Assembly: GCF_943733665.1 (NCBI RefSeq)
Contig: NZ_OX030782.1
Location: 330,001-394,000, forward strand
From: Aquimarina sp. Aq107
Lineage (GTDB): Bacteria > Bacteroidota > Bacteroidia > Flavobacteriales > Flavobacteriaceae
Direction: 5' to 3'
DNA length: 64,000 nucleotides
A program made the position numbers and the translations under genes. The notes beneath the pieces were generated by a model that worked only from the letters and a program-made list of their open reading frames with translations, searched no databases and was not told the origin of the DNA. Of this stretch, positions 27,150 to 37,700 are shown one piece after another (position 1 is the stretch's first letter; each line of letters starts with the position of its first letter).

Positions 27150-30100
27150 ATGGAAGTAGCAGCTTTAATAAAGAAAATTCGAGATAACGGCTTAGGAATA
27201 AAATTATTAGAAGGGAATCTGGAACTTGTTTTTTATAAGGATGATGTAGATGATTCTCTTATAGAACTTGTTAAAGATAACAAGGAGAATATTATAGAAT
27301 ATTTGAATTCTATTTCTGTTGAAAAGAATCAAATGGAGATCCCTATGTCACTCGATATGGAAACATATTCCATAACTTCTTCTCAATTTAGGTTTTGGAT
27401 CTTATGTCAGATGCAAGAGATTAATGCTGCATATAACATACCTTTTGTTTTGAAGATGGAAGGAGATCTGGACATCACTATCCTTAACACGACTTTCAAA
27501 AGGTTAATGGAACGCCATGAAATTTTGAGAAGCAAATTTGTGGAGTCCGAAAATGGTGATATAAGACAAAAAATAATTAATGTTGAGGAGGTTGGTTTTG
27601 AGGTAAATGAGCATGAAGTTTTAGATAGTCAGTCTATCGGGAAGGAGATAACTAAACTTGCAAGCAGTCCATTTGACTTGAAAAGTAACTCATTATTTAA
27701 AGTTGATCTTATTCATAGTGGAAGTAATATTTATTATTTATGTTTCAATATTCATCATATTATTAGTGATGCAAGATCAATTGAAATTATCATTAAAGAA
27801 TTAGGAGAGATATACAATTCATTGATTTCAGGTAAAAAGATTGAATTACCAGTACTTAGCATACAATTTAAAGATTATAGTGAATGGAGTAATAACACAA
27901 ACAATCTTGATAAGGAAGAAAAGTATTGGTTAGAAAAATTTAAAGGACAACTTCCAGTAATTAATTTACCTACCTATCAGTTACGACCAGCAACCAAAAC
28001 ATATGCAGGGTCAAGTTATGTAAACAATCTTGATCAAGAATTATTAAAAGAACTTAGATCGTTTTCTAGGAAAAACAAGGGAACTCTCTTTATGACGTTA
28101 ATGGCAGCTCTCAATGGACTGCTATATAGATATTCTTCACAAACAGATATCATTTTAGGAACACCTGTTTCTGGAAGGAATAATTCTCAATTGCAAAATC
28201 AAATAGGTTTATACATCAATACATTACCTATTAGAACACAATTTGAAGCGACCACTTCTTTCTTTGAATTGTTCCAATTACTAAAAGAAAATCTGGAATC
28301 GGCATATGCTAATTCTAATTATTCATTTGGAGATTTAGTAGACAAACTAAATCTAAAAAGAGATGTAAGTCGTACACCTTTATTTGACATTCTGGTTACC
28401 CATCAACAAAAGAATGATAATTCTTTAAAGACGGAAGACAGTTTTACAAATTTAAAGTGTTCTTTCTATAATGATTTCGAAAACACAGTTAGTAAATATG
28501 ATATTACTTTTAATTTCTTAGAAGATAATAACGATTTAAGTCTTTTTATAGAATACAATACCGATATTTTTGAAGAAGAGTTTATACAGAATTTAGCGTT
28601 CAATTTTGAAGAATTTTTAAAGACGTCTATTGATAAACCTAATGTAGAAGTTCAAAAAGTACCACTAGTAAATAGTGAAGAAGAAGACAGGCTGTTAAAT
28701 TTATTCAATGACACCAAGGTTTCATATAACCCTAAAAAAACAGTAGTCGAAGACTTTTTAGATCAGGCCTCTAGCACTCCCGATAAAATAGCGCTTGCAT
28801 ACCAAAATGAAGAAATAACATATGCAGAGTTAAATGAGAGATCAAATCAATTAGCCCACTATTTATTCGCTTCAGGAATTCAGGAAAGTTCTGCTGTTGC
28901 ATTGTGTATAGATCGTTCTATTGAATTGATGATTGGAATACTTGGAATCTTAAAAAGTGGTGCTACTTATTTACCATTAGATCCATCATATCCAATAGAT
29001 CGTATTGATTATATGGTCGAAGATAGTAAGGCTCAGTTTTTAATTACAAAAGAAGAAATTGCAGGGCTCTTACCAAAAAATGCAAATATTATTTCTTTTG
29101 AAGAGGAGTCTATTTGGGAATGCTCAAAAGAAAACTTAGAATTCTTACCAACATTTTCAAATGCAGCATACGTCATTTATACTTCGGGTACTACTGGAAA
29201 ACCAAAAGGAGTACTGGTAACACATAAAAACTTATCCAATTTCTTTGTGGGATTGAATGATAGATTTGGTCAGCTAGAAAAAGATGAGAATTGGCTTGCT
29301 GTTACAAGTATAAATTTTGACATCTCAATTTTAGAAACTATTTGGACGCTAACCAGAGGTAGTAAAATTGTGTTACAACCAGATAGGCCTGTTTTGCTAA
29401 CAGACAATACATCAGCTATGGATTTTAGCTTATTGTATTTTGCAGCTCAAGAAGAAATTGCATTTGAAAATAAGTACAAATTATTATTAGAAGGTGCCAA
29501 ATTCGCTGATGAAAATGGATTCGAAGCGATTTGGATTCCAGAGAGACATTTCCATAGTTTTGGAGATCAATTTCCGAACCCTTCTGTAGCAGCAGCAGCA
29601 GTATCCACCATTACAAATAATGTTACCATACGATCAGGAAGTGTTGTGTTGCCATTACACGATCCTGTAAGAGTGGCAGAAGAATGGTCTATGGTAGATA
29701 ATTTATCAAATGGAAGAGTAGAAATGTCCATAGCATCTGGTTGGCATCCAAATGATTTTGTTTTGGCTCCAGATGACTACCATACACGTCATCAAAAGAT
29801 GCAGGATAAATTAAATACGGTAGTTGAATTATGGGAAGGAGGAACACTAACACGAAAAAATGGAGTTGGTAAGGATACCACTTTCAGAATACATCCAAAG
29901 CCAATTCAGAGTAAATTACCTATTTGGATTACTTCTGGAGGAAATGTGAAAACATTTGAATATGCAGGATCTATTGGAGCTAATGTATTAACGCATTTAC
30001 TTGGGCAAAGTATAGAAGATCTTGAATTTAAAATCGACAGCTATAGAAAAGCCCTGAAAGAAAATGGGTTTGATCCTGAAAAAGGGAAAGTTTCATTAAT

Positions 30101-33100
30101 GTTACACACTTTTGTTAGTGATGATCTTTCTTTTGTAAAAGAAACTGTAGAAGAACCATTTAAAAATTATTTACGTCATTCGGCAAACCTGATGAAATCT
30201 ATCGCTGATGATAAGGGGCTTGATTTAGAGAAAGACCTTGATGTGTTGATTGAAATGGGGTTCCAACGTTTTTATAAAACAAGTGGTTTATTTGGAACTC
30301 CAGAAACCTGTATGAAACGCATTCAGGAATTATATAAAGTTGGAGTAAATGAAATCGCGTGCTTAATAGACTATGGAATTGACACGAATATTGTTTTATC
30401 AAATTTAGAGCACTTGAAAGGATTACAGGATTTGATATCAAGATCAAAAACTCAAAATCAGTTCTTAAAAAAACGAATGGAGTTAGACTGGTCTACTTCT
30501 AGTTTGATAAAAGAAAATCAGATAACACACCTGCAATCAACTCCATCTTTTATTCAAGAGTTATTAATAGATAAAGAAGGTAGAGATGCTTTAGAACAGA
30601 TTGAAACCTTATTAATCGGGGGTGAGGCGCTTCCATTGTCTTTGTCCAGACAATTAGAAGAGCTTAGAAAAAAACCACTTTTTAATATGTATGGCCCAAC
30701 CGAAACTACTATTTGGTCTACTATTAAAGAAATATATGAAGATCGTAATATAAGTATTGGAAAACCAATAGCTAACACCCAGATATATATACTAAATAGT
30801 TCTAATCAACTATGTCCTACTGGAGTAATAGGTGAATTGTGTATAGGAGGAGACGGAGTTTCTAAAGGATATTTGGGTAGACAAGATTTGACTGATGAAA
30901 AATTTATAACTAACCATTTTTCTGGAAAAGGTAAAATCTATAAAACCGGTGATTTAGCACGTTGGTTGCCTAATGGAGAATTAGAATGTCTGGGAAGAAT
31001 AGATAATCAGGTAAAAATTAATGGGCATAGGATTGAACTTGGTGAAATCGAAAATAGTATTGAAGAATTTCCTGGAATTATAAAAAGTGTAGTGAATTCT
31101 GTTGATAATAATGGAACTAAAAGCCTAGCAGCATATTTAACAATAAATGAAGCATACAATGCTAATGATTTGTTAGAATACCTAAATCTAAAATTACCTA
31201 AGTATATGGTTCCATCATTTTTGATGGTATTAGATGAGTTTCCAATGACCCTAAATGGTAAAATAGATAGAAAATCTCTTCCAGAACCAAATGTTTCCAA
31301 TATAAGTAAAAACAAGTTTGTAGCTCCAAAAAATGATTCAGAAAGAATACTGGTTGAGATCTGGGAAAAAGTTCTAAAATCTGAAAATATCGGGACTGAA
31401 GATAACTTTTTTGAACTAGGTGGAAATTCACTTTTGGTGATGCGTATGCTAACACATATTCGAAATGAATTTAAAGTAGAAATATCAATTGTAGAATTTT
31501 TCACCACAAAAAACATTCAGGATCTTTCAGGTTTAATTGCGGAAAAAGAAAATACAGATAGTATTACCGAAATTAAATTTGTAGAAAACAAACCACAATA
31601 TCCCCAATTATCTTTTTCACAAGAACGACTTTGGTTCCTTGATAAATTAAGTGGAAGTACTCATTACCATATGCCTCTAATTTTTGATTTAGATGGTCAG
31701 GTGAATTTTGAAATCTTAGAAAAAGCCTTTAAAACAATAATCGAAAGACATAAAGTTTTGCGAACCATATATCTCCAAAACAAAGGAGAAGCATATCAGA
31801 AAGTCATTCCATTTGATCAATGGAAAATGAATTTAGTTCGTGACTTTGAGAATATGGGTGATACAAGTATCGAACAATTAATAATTAGTGAAATTCATAA
31901 ACCTTTTGATCTTGAAAAAGACTATATGCTAAAAGCAAGTGTTTTTTCTGAAAGTGATGAGACCTCAAAGTTATTGATTTTAATGCATCATATCGCTTCA
32001 GATGGGTGGTCAGTTTCATTATTGTTAAAAGAACTTGAACTTCTTTATAACGGATTAATAAATGACCCTACTTTTAAGCTAAAACCTTTAGATATACAAT
32101 ATGTTGACTACAGTATTTGGCAAAGGGAACAAATTAAAGGTGATTTTATCGACAAACAATTATCATATTGGAAAGCACATTTAAAAGATTTAGAGCCATT
32201 AAACCTTCCAATCGACTTTCCTAGAAAGGCCCAACAAAGTTTTCAAGGAGATCATTATCATTTTACTATAGATACAGATACTTCAAAAAGAGTATACGAT
32301 TATTCAGAGAAAGAAGGCACTACGCTTTTTATGACATTATTAACTACGTTCAAAGTGCTATTGAGTAGGTATAGTAATCAAACTGATATTTGTATAGGAA
32401 CACCTATTGCCAATAGAGAACAAGAAGAAGTGGATAAGTTAATTGGCTTTTTTATCAATACCTTGGCATTACGCAGTAACCTTGATGGAAATCCTAAATT
32501 TAATGATTTATTAAAAACGATAAAGGAAAATACATTAAATGCTTACGCTCATAAGCATGCACCATTTGAACAGGTAGTAAACCAGACAGTGAAAACAAGA
32601 GATTTGAGCAGAAGTCCTTTGTTTCAAGTAATGTTTGTTCTTCAAAATAAAGAAGAAAATCCAGAATATAAACTAGGAGATGTTACTCTTAAATCTGGTC
32701 CTTATACTTACGAAAAATCTCAGTTTGAATTAATTTTTAGTGTTACAGAAACACCAAAGGGACTAAGTGTGGGTGTTAAGTATTGTAGCGACTTATTTAA
32801 AGAAGAAACAATAGTACAATTGGCGCAACACTATAAAAATCTAATACATTCAGTACTTGATAATCCAAACCAGAATATTAATAACATAGAGTTCTTAGAT
32901 GTAGATGAAAAACAAGAGCTGTTAGAAAGTTATAATGATACTTTGGTTACCTATCAAAAAGAGTTAGTGATTAATTCATTATTTAATCAAAAAGTAATTC
33001 AATCACCAGATAATGTAGCGATTAAATATGAGCAGAATTCATTAAGTTATTTGGAGTTAGATCAGATTTCCAATCAGTTAGCCAGATATCTACAAGCTAC

Positions 33101-34739
33101 CTATTCTATTGATAGAGGAGATATCATAGGTGTAGAATTGGAAAGATCAGAATGGCTTATTGTAACAATGCTAGCAGTATTTAAATTAGGGTGTACTTAT
33201 CTGCCAATAGATCCAAGTTTTCCTGAAGTTAGAAAAGAATATATCATTAATGATAGTAACTGTAAAAGGATAATTAAATCCACTTTGATAGATGAATTTG
33301 ATAACTGTAAACAAGATTTTGACGAAAAAGGATTAGATGTAAAGGTTGAACCAGGTAATCTAGCTTATATCATATATACTTCTGGTACTACAGGTAAGCC
33401 TAAAGGAGTAATGATTACGCATCAAGCAATTTTGAACACCATTTTATCTCAAATAGATGCTTTTAAAATTAATTCCTTTGAGAATTGTTTACAATTTTCA
33501 AATCAATGTTTCGATTCCTCAATCTTTGAAATATTGATCAGTCTATTAGGAGGAGCTACATTGGTGATTTTGGAAGAATCAATGAAATTAGACATACCAG
33601 CTTTTATCAATTATATTGAAAAGCATCAAGTTACATTGGCAATATTGCCTCCGTCATTCGTAACGCTCTTAGACGTAGATAAACTATCAACGATAAAACG
33701 ACTTGTTACAGCAGGAGAGGAAGCTCCAATACAAAAAGCCAAAGAGTTTTCTGAAATAGGGATCTATACGAATGGATATGGTCCAACAGAAAGCAGCGTA
33801 TGTACACTGACGTATGAAGGAGAAATAGGTGACAAAATTCCGGTAGGAAAACCAATAGCAAATACCAAGGTTTATATTTTATCCGAAGATCTCGAATTAC
33901 AACCAAAAGGAGTCATGGGTGAGTTATGTATAGCAGGTGCCGGATTATCCATAGGATATTTAAACCGCCCAGAATTGACTAAAGAAAAATTTGTAGATAA
34001 TCCTTTTGTTGTTGGTGAAAAGTTATACCGTACCGGAGATTTGGCTAGATGGTTGCCTAATGGAAATATTGACTTTTTAGGTAGGAAGGATTCACAAGTG
34101 AAAATTAGAGGATATAGAATAGAGTTGGGAGAAGTCGAGTATGTTCTATTAGAACAAAAGAACTTGGTTAAGCAGGCAATTGCAGCGATAACAGAAAAAA
34201 ACGGGATGCCTATACTAGTATCATATATTGTTCCTGGCGATGAGTATAATAAAGAAGAGTTAAAGACTATTCTTAGGAGAAACTTGCCGGACTATATGAT
34301 CCCAAGCTTTTTCATCGAAATTGATGAAGTAGCAGTAACTTCTAATGGTAAAATAGATAAAGCAAAGTTACCTGATATAGATCAGCAGAGCCTTGTAAAA
34401 CAGAAGTATGTTGCCGCAGAAAATGATATTGAAGATAAAATAGTACAAATAATATCAGATGAATTTGATATTCCAATAGGAAGAATCGGAGTAAATGATA
34501 ACTTTTTCGATTTAGGAGGTAATTCTATCAATATGGTTAAAGTTTTATCAGTTTTGAATGCTGAGTTTATAGAGGAAATAAAGATTGTTCACCTTTTTCA
34601 ATATCCTACAGTACGTAGCCTTACAAAGGCATTTTTTAATAAGAATGATAGTATCATTGAAGAAGAAACTAGTGAAGAGTTAGAGGAAGATTTTGATTTT
34701 GATGAGGAACTAAATGAGTTTACAAATTTAATAGATTAA
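27150..34739 (+). CDS. NRPS3: TubC-C-A(Gly)[luciferase-like monooxygenase]-T-C-A(aromatic?)-T
   Basis: A 2529-residue synthetase. TubC docking (1-55), C with the altered motif HHIISDA (near 201), then an A domain interrupted between core motifs A4 (FDISILETIW, near 723) and A5 (YGPTETT, near 1181) by about 340 residues (757-1098) of an FMN-dependent luciferase-like monooxygenase (FAAQEE, WIPERHFHSFG, PNPSVAAAAVSTITNNVTIRSGS, ASGWHPNDFV, IWITSGG). This matches the MupA/Atu3671 family that I know as an NRPS-embedded domain. The pocket code of the split A domain reads DILQLGMIW, glycine type. Then T (LGGNS near 1419), C (HHIASDG near 1612), A (YTSGTTGKPKG near 2077; code DSFIVAGVC, possibly aromatic), T (LGGNS near 2450) and an acidic tail that would dock to the following ketosynthase. 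Confidence 0.92.
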   Translation: MEVAALIKKIRDNGLGIKLLEGNLELVFYKDDVDDSLIELVKDNKENIIEYLNSISVEKNQMEIPMSLDMETYSITSSQFRFWILCQMQEINAAYNIPFVLKMEGDLDITILNTTFKRLMERHEILRSKFVESENGDIRQKIINVEEVGFEVNEHEVLDSQSIGKEITKLASSPFDLKSNSLFKVDLIHSGSNIYYLCFNIHHIISDARSIEIIIKELGEIYNSLISGKKIELPVLSIQFKDYSEWSNNTNNLDKEEKYWLEKFKGQLPVINLPTYQLRPATKTYAGSSYVNNLDQELLKELRSFSRKNKGTLFMTLMAALNGLLYRYSSQTDIILGTPVSGRNNSQLQNQIGLYINTLPIRTQFEATTSFFELFQLLKENLESAYANSNYSFGDLVDKLNLKRDVSRTPLFDILVTHQQKNDNSLKTEDSFTNLKCSFYNDFENTVSKYDITFNFLEDNNDLSLFIEYNTDIFEEEFIQNLAFNFEEFLKTSIDKPNVEVQKVPLVNSEEEDRLLNLFNDTKVSYNPKKTVVEDFLDQASSTPDKIALAYQNEEITYAELNERSNQLAHYLFASGIQESSAVALCIDRSIELMIGILGILKSGATYLPLDPSYPIDRIDYMVEDSKAQFLITKEEIAGLLPKNANIISFEEESIWECSKENLEFLPTFSNAAYVIYTSGTTGKPKGVLVTHKNLSNFFVGLNDRFGQLEKDENWLAVTSINFDISILETIWTLTRGSKIVLQPDRPVLLTDNTSAMDFSLLYFAAQEEIAFENKYKLLLEGAKFADENGFEAIWIPERHFHSFGDQFPNPSVAAAAVSTITNNVTIRSGSVVLPLHDPVRVAEEWSMVDNLSNGRVEMSIASGWHPNDFVLAPDDYHTRHQKMQDKLNTVVELWEGGTLTRKNGVGKDTTFRIHPKPIQSKLPIWITSGGNVKTFEYAGSIGANVLTHLLGQSIEDLEFKIDSYRKALKENGFDPEKGKVSLMLHTFVSDDLSFVKETVEEPFKNYLRHSANLMKSIADDKGLDLEKDLDVLIEMGFQRFYKTSGLFGTPETCMKRIQELYKVGVNEIACLIDYGIDTNIVLSNLEHLKGLQDLISRSKTQNQFLKKRMELDWSTSSLIKENQITHLQSTPSFIQELLIDKEGRDALEQIETLLIGGEALPLSLSRQLEELRKKPLFNMYGPTETTIWSTIKEIYEDRNISIGKPIANTQIYILNSSNQLCPTGVIGELCIGGDGVSKGYLGRQDLTDEKFITNHFSGKGKIYKTGDLARWLPNGELECLGRIDNQVKINGHRIELGEIENSIEEFPGIIKSVVNSVDNNGTKSLAAYLTINEAYNANDLLEYLNLKLPKYMVPSFLMVLDEFPMTLNGKIDRKSLPEPNVSNISKNKFVAPKNDSERILVEIWEKVLKSENIGTEDNFFELGGNSLLVMRMLTHIRNEFKVEISIVEFFTTKNIQDLSGLIAEKENTDSITEIKFVENKPQYPQLSFSQERLWFLDKLSGSTHYHMPLIFDLDGQVNFEILEKAFKTIIERHKVLRTIYLQNKGEAYQKVIPFDQWKMNLVRDFENMGDTSIEQLIISEIHKPFDLEKDYMLKASVFSESDETSKLLILMHHIASDGWSVSLLLKELELLYNGLINDPTFKLKPLDIQYVDYSIWQREQIKGDFIDKQLSYWKAHLKDLEPLNLPIDFPRKAQQSFQGDHYHFTIDTDTSKRVYDYSEKEGTTLFMTLLTTFKVLLSRYSNQTDICIGTPIANREQEEVDKLIGFFINTLALRSNLDGNPKFNDLLKTIKENTLNAYAHKHAPFEQVVNQTVKTRDLSRSPLFQVMFVLQNKEENPEYKLGDVTLKSGPYTYEKSQFELIFSVTETPKGLSVGVKYCSDLFKEETIVQLAQHYKNLIHSVLDNPNQNINNIEFLDVDEKQELLESYNDTLVTYQKELVINSLFNQKVIQSPDNVAIKYEQNSLSYLELDQISNQLARYLQATYSIDRGDIIGVELERSEWLIVTMLAVFKLGCTYLPIDPSFPEVRKEYIINDSNCKRIIKSTLIDEFDNCKQDFDEKGLDVKVEPGNLAYIIYTSGTTGKPKGVMITHQAILNTILSQIDAFKINSFENCLQFSNQCFDSSIFEILISLLGGATLVILEESMKLDIPAFINYIEKHQVTLAILPPSFVTLLDVDKLSTIKRLVTAGEEAPIQKAKEFSEIGIYTNGYGPTESSVCTLTYEGEIGDKIPVGKPIANTKVYILSEDLELQPKGVMGELCIAGAGLSIGYLNRPELTKEKFVDNPFVVGEKLYRTGDLARWLPNGNIDFLGRKDSQVKIRGYRIELGEVEYVLLEQKNLVKQAIAAITEKNGMPILVSYIVPGDEYNKEELKTILRRNLPDYMIPSFFIEIDEVAVTSNGKIDKAKLPDIDQQSLVKQKYVAAENDIEDKIVQIISDEFDIPIGRIGVNDNFFDLGGNSINMVKVLSVLNAEFIEEIKIVHLFQYPTVRSLTKAFFNKNDSIIEEETSEELEEDFDFDEELNEFTNLID

Positions 34740-34743
34740 AGAG

Positions 34744-37700
34744 ATGAATAAAGGTCAAAATAAAACAGACATTGCAATTATAGGGATGTCTTGTAAATTC
34801 CCAAAGTCTAATGATGCTAAGGAATTTTGGACTAATGTAAGTGAAGGTAATGAACTATTTGGATTTTATTCAGATGAAGAGTTATTGAAACATGGATATT
34901 CAGAAGATAAAATTTCGAAATCAAATTTTGTAAAGAGTAAGATAGAAATACCAGATGTAGAAAGTTTTGATTATCGTTTTTTTAATTATACTAAAGCCGA
35001 AGCGGAAATGATGGATCCGCAATCTAGGATATTACATGAGCAAGTATGGTTAGCTCTGGAAGACGCTTCGTGTGATATTTCTAATTATAAGAAAAAAATA
35101 GGTTTATTTTTGACAGCCTCTAATAATGAGTTATGGTTGGCTCATTCTAAAATAAATCCTAATGATAAAGTAAATCCTTTTTATATATCTCAATTAGCAG
35201 ATAATAAATTTTCAAATACACTAATTTCATATAAATTAAACCTTAAAGGTCCTAGTTATTATATCAATACGGCTTGCTCAAGTTCACTTACAGCTGTTCA
35301 TTTAGCATGTAGAAACTTACTCTTAAAAGAATGTTCCATGGCGGTCGCAGGAGGGGCAAAGATTGTTTCTAATGTGAATAAAGGATATACTTTTCAAGAG
35401 GGGATGATATTTTCAAAGGATGGATATTGTAAAGCATTTGATGAAGATTCATCAGGAACCATTTCAGGTGAAGGATCTGGAGTAGTTGTTTTAAAGAGGT
35501 TAGATGATGCAATCAATGATGGAGATCAAATATATGCAGTTATTAAAAGTTCTGCTGTTAATAATGATGGCGGAAATAAAGTAGGATATACAGCTCCGAG
35601 TATAGACGGTCAATCAAACTGCATAAAATTAGCACATAAAATAGCAAAAATAGATCCGAATACAATTACTTATGTAGAAGCTCATGGAACTGGAACAAAG
35701 TTAGGTGACCCTATAGAGATTGGAGCATTAAATAAAGCTTTTAATTATGATAAAAATCATAAATGTTATATTGGTTCAGTAAAAACAAATCTTGGACATT
35801 TAGACACTGCTGCAGGCATTACCGGATTAATAAAAACTGCCTTAGCCATTAATAACAAATTAATTCCTCCTTCTTTAAATTTTACAAGACCAAATCCTGA
35901 AATTAATTTTGAAGAAGGCCCTTTTCAAGTTGTTACAGAATTAAAGCAATGGCAGACTTCTGTAGAAAATCCAATTAGAGCAGGAGTGAGTAGTTTTGGA
36001 ATAGGAGGAACCAATGCGCATGTGATTTTGGAAGAAGCACCGTTTAGAAAGACTACAAGTCGTTCTAGACCGTATCAGTTACTTACTTACTCGGCAAATA
36101 CCTTTAATTCTTTAACCAATTATTCTAAAAGCTTAAGTAAGTTCCTAGAAAGTGAAAAAGAGATGAATTTAGCTGATGTGGCTTATTCTTTAAATACAGG
36201 TAGGAAATCATTTAAATATAGAAATTATATCGTCTCTGAAAACGATATGAAGGCATTACAAAACTCAAAGTTTTCTAATAATAGTGCAGGAAATGAATCT
36301 AGTGCATTAAAAAAGAATATAGTTTTTCTTTTCTCAGGCCAAGGCAGTCAATATTTTAAGATGGGAAAAGATCTGTATGAACAGGAAACATACTTCAAAA
36401 ATTTAATGGATAATGGTTTCGATATCTTGAAAAGTATCACAAATTTAAATTTTAAAAAAATAATTGGATATACTGAAGAAGACGAGGTTGATGAGACGTT
36501 GATAAATGAAACACAATATACACAGCCACTGTTATTTTTAATTGAATATAGCATTGCAAAACTACTTTTACATTGGGGAGTTTCTCCAAAACATATGATT
36601 GGCCATAGTCTTGGAGAGTATGTTGTAGCTTGTATAAGTGGAGTTTTTTCTTTTGAGGATGGATTAGAACTTGTTGTAAGAAGAGGCGAGTTGATGAGTA
36701 AAACATCTGAAGGCGCAATGTTATATGTTGATTTATCGAGAGACAAAGTAGAAAGATTTTTGAATGAAGATCTTTCAATTGCAGCAATTAATACTCCAGA
36801 TACTGTTGTTATATCCGGTAAAAAGAAAGCTATAGAAAATCTGATTTCTAGGCTAGAAAAAGAGGAAATAACTACTATTAAACTTAAAACTTCGCATGCC
36901 TTTCATTCTATTCTAATGGATGAAATTATCGAAGATTTTAAGAAAGTGTTAGAGGAAATTAGCTTTAACGAACCTAAAATGAGTTTCATATCCAATTTAT
37001 ATGGCAAAGAAATTTCGGATAATATTTCACCAGAATATTGGATAAATCATTTAAGAAATACAGTAAGGTTTTCAGATGGAATTAACTCTATTTCAGAAGC
37101 AGAGAATCTACTATTTGTTGAAATAGGACCAGGGAATACTTTATTAAATTTTTGTAAGAAAAACATAAAGTCAAGTGAAATTTTTCAGACAATTCGTCAC
37201 CCTAAAGAAATGGTAGACGATAATCAAAAACTTACCATTTTTCTTGGAGAATTATATACTAAAGGGGTAGATCTTAATTGGGAAAATTATTACGAAAAAG
37301 AGGTTAGAAATAAAGTTTCAATTCCTAAGTATTGTTTTGATAAATATGTATTGGATGTTAAAGTAGATCCATTTGAAAATATATCAGACTTAAATATAAA
37401 GGATTCATTGAAGTCAATATCTGATTGGTTTTATGAACCGTCATGGAAAAGAAAAAATAGACTGAACAATGTTGGTTATAAGGAAAATGAAATATTTTTA
37501 ATTTTTGAAGATTCTATAGGATACAGTAAGTTACTAGTTGAGAAATTTAGAAATAAGAATAATTTTTTCGTTATTAAAAAATCAAAAGAATTTTTAAGTC
37601 ACGACAATAATCATTTTGAATTAGATACCGAAAATGAAAATCATTTAAAATTATTATTTAAAGAATTGTCCTTAGAAGACTCGAAAACTTTGAATGTAAT

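Noticed and set aside
31007-31516. Long open frames on the opposite strand within the synthetase genes (for example 31007-31516 and 50192-50731)
   Set aside because: They lie antisense to well-conserved A and T domains, show no recognisable domains and are explained by codon bias of the real genes.
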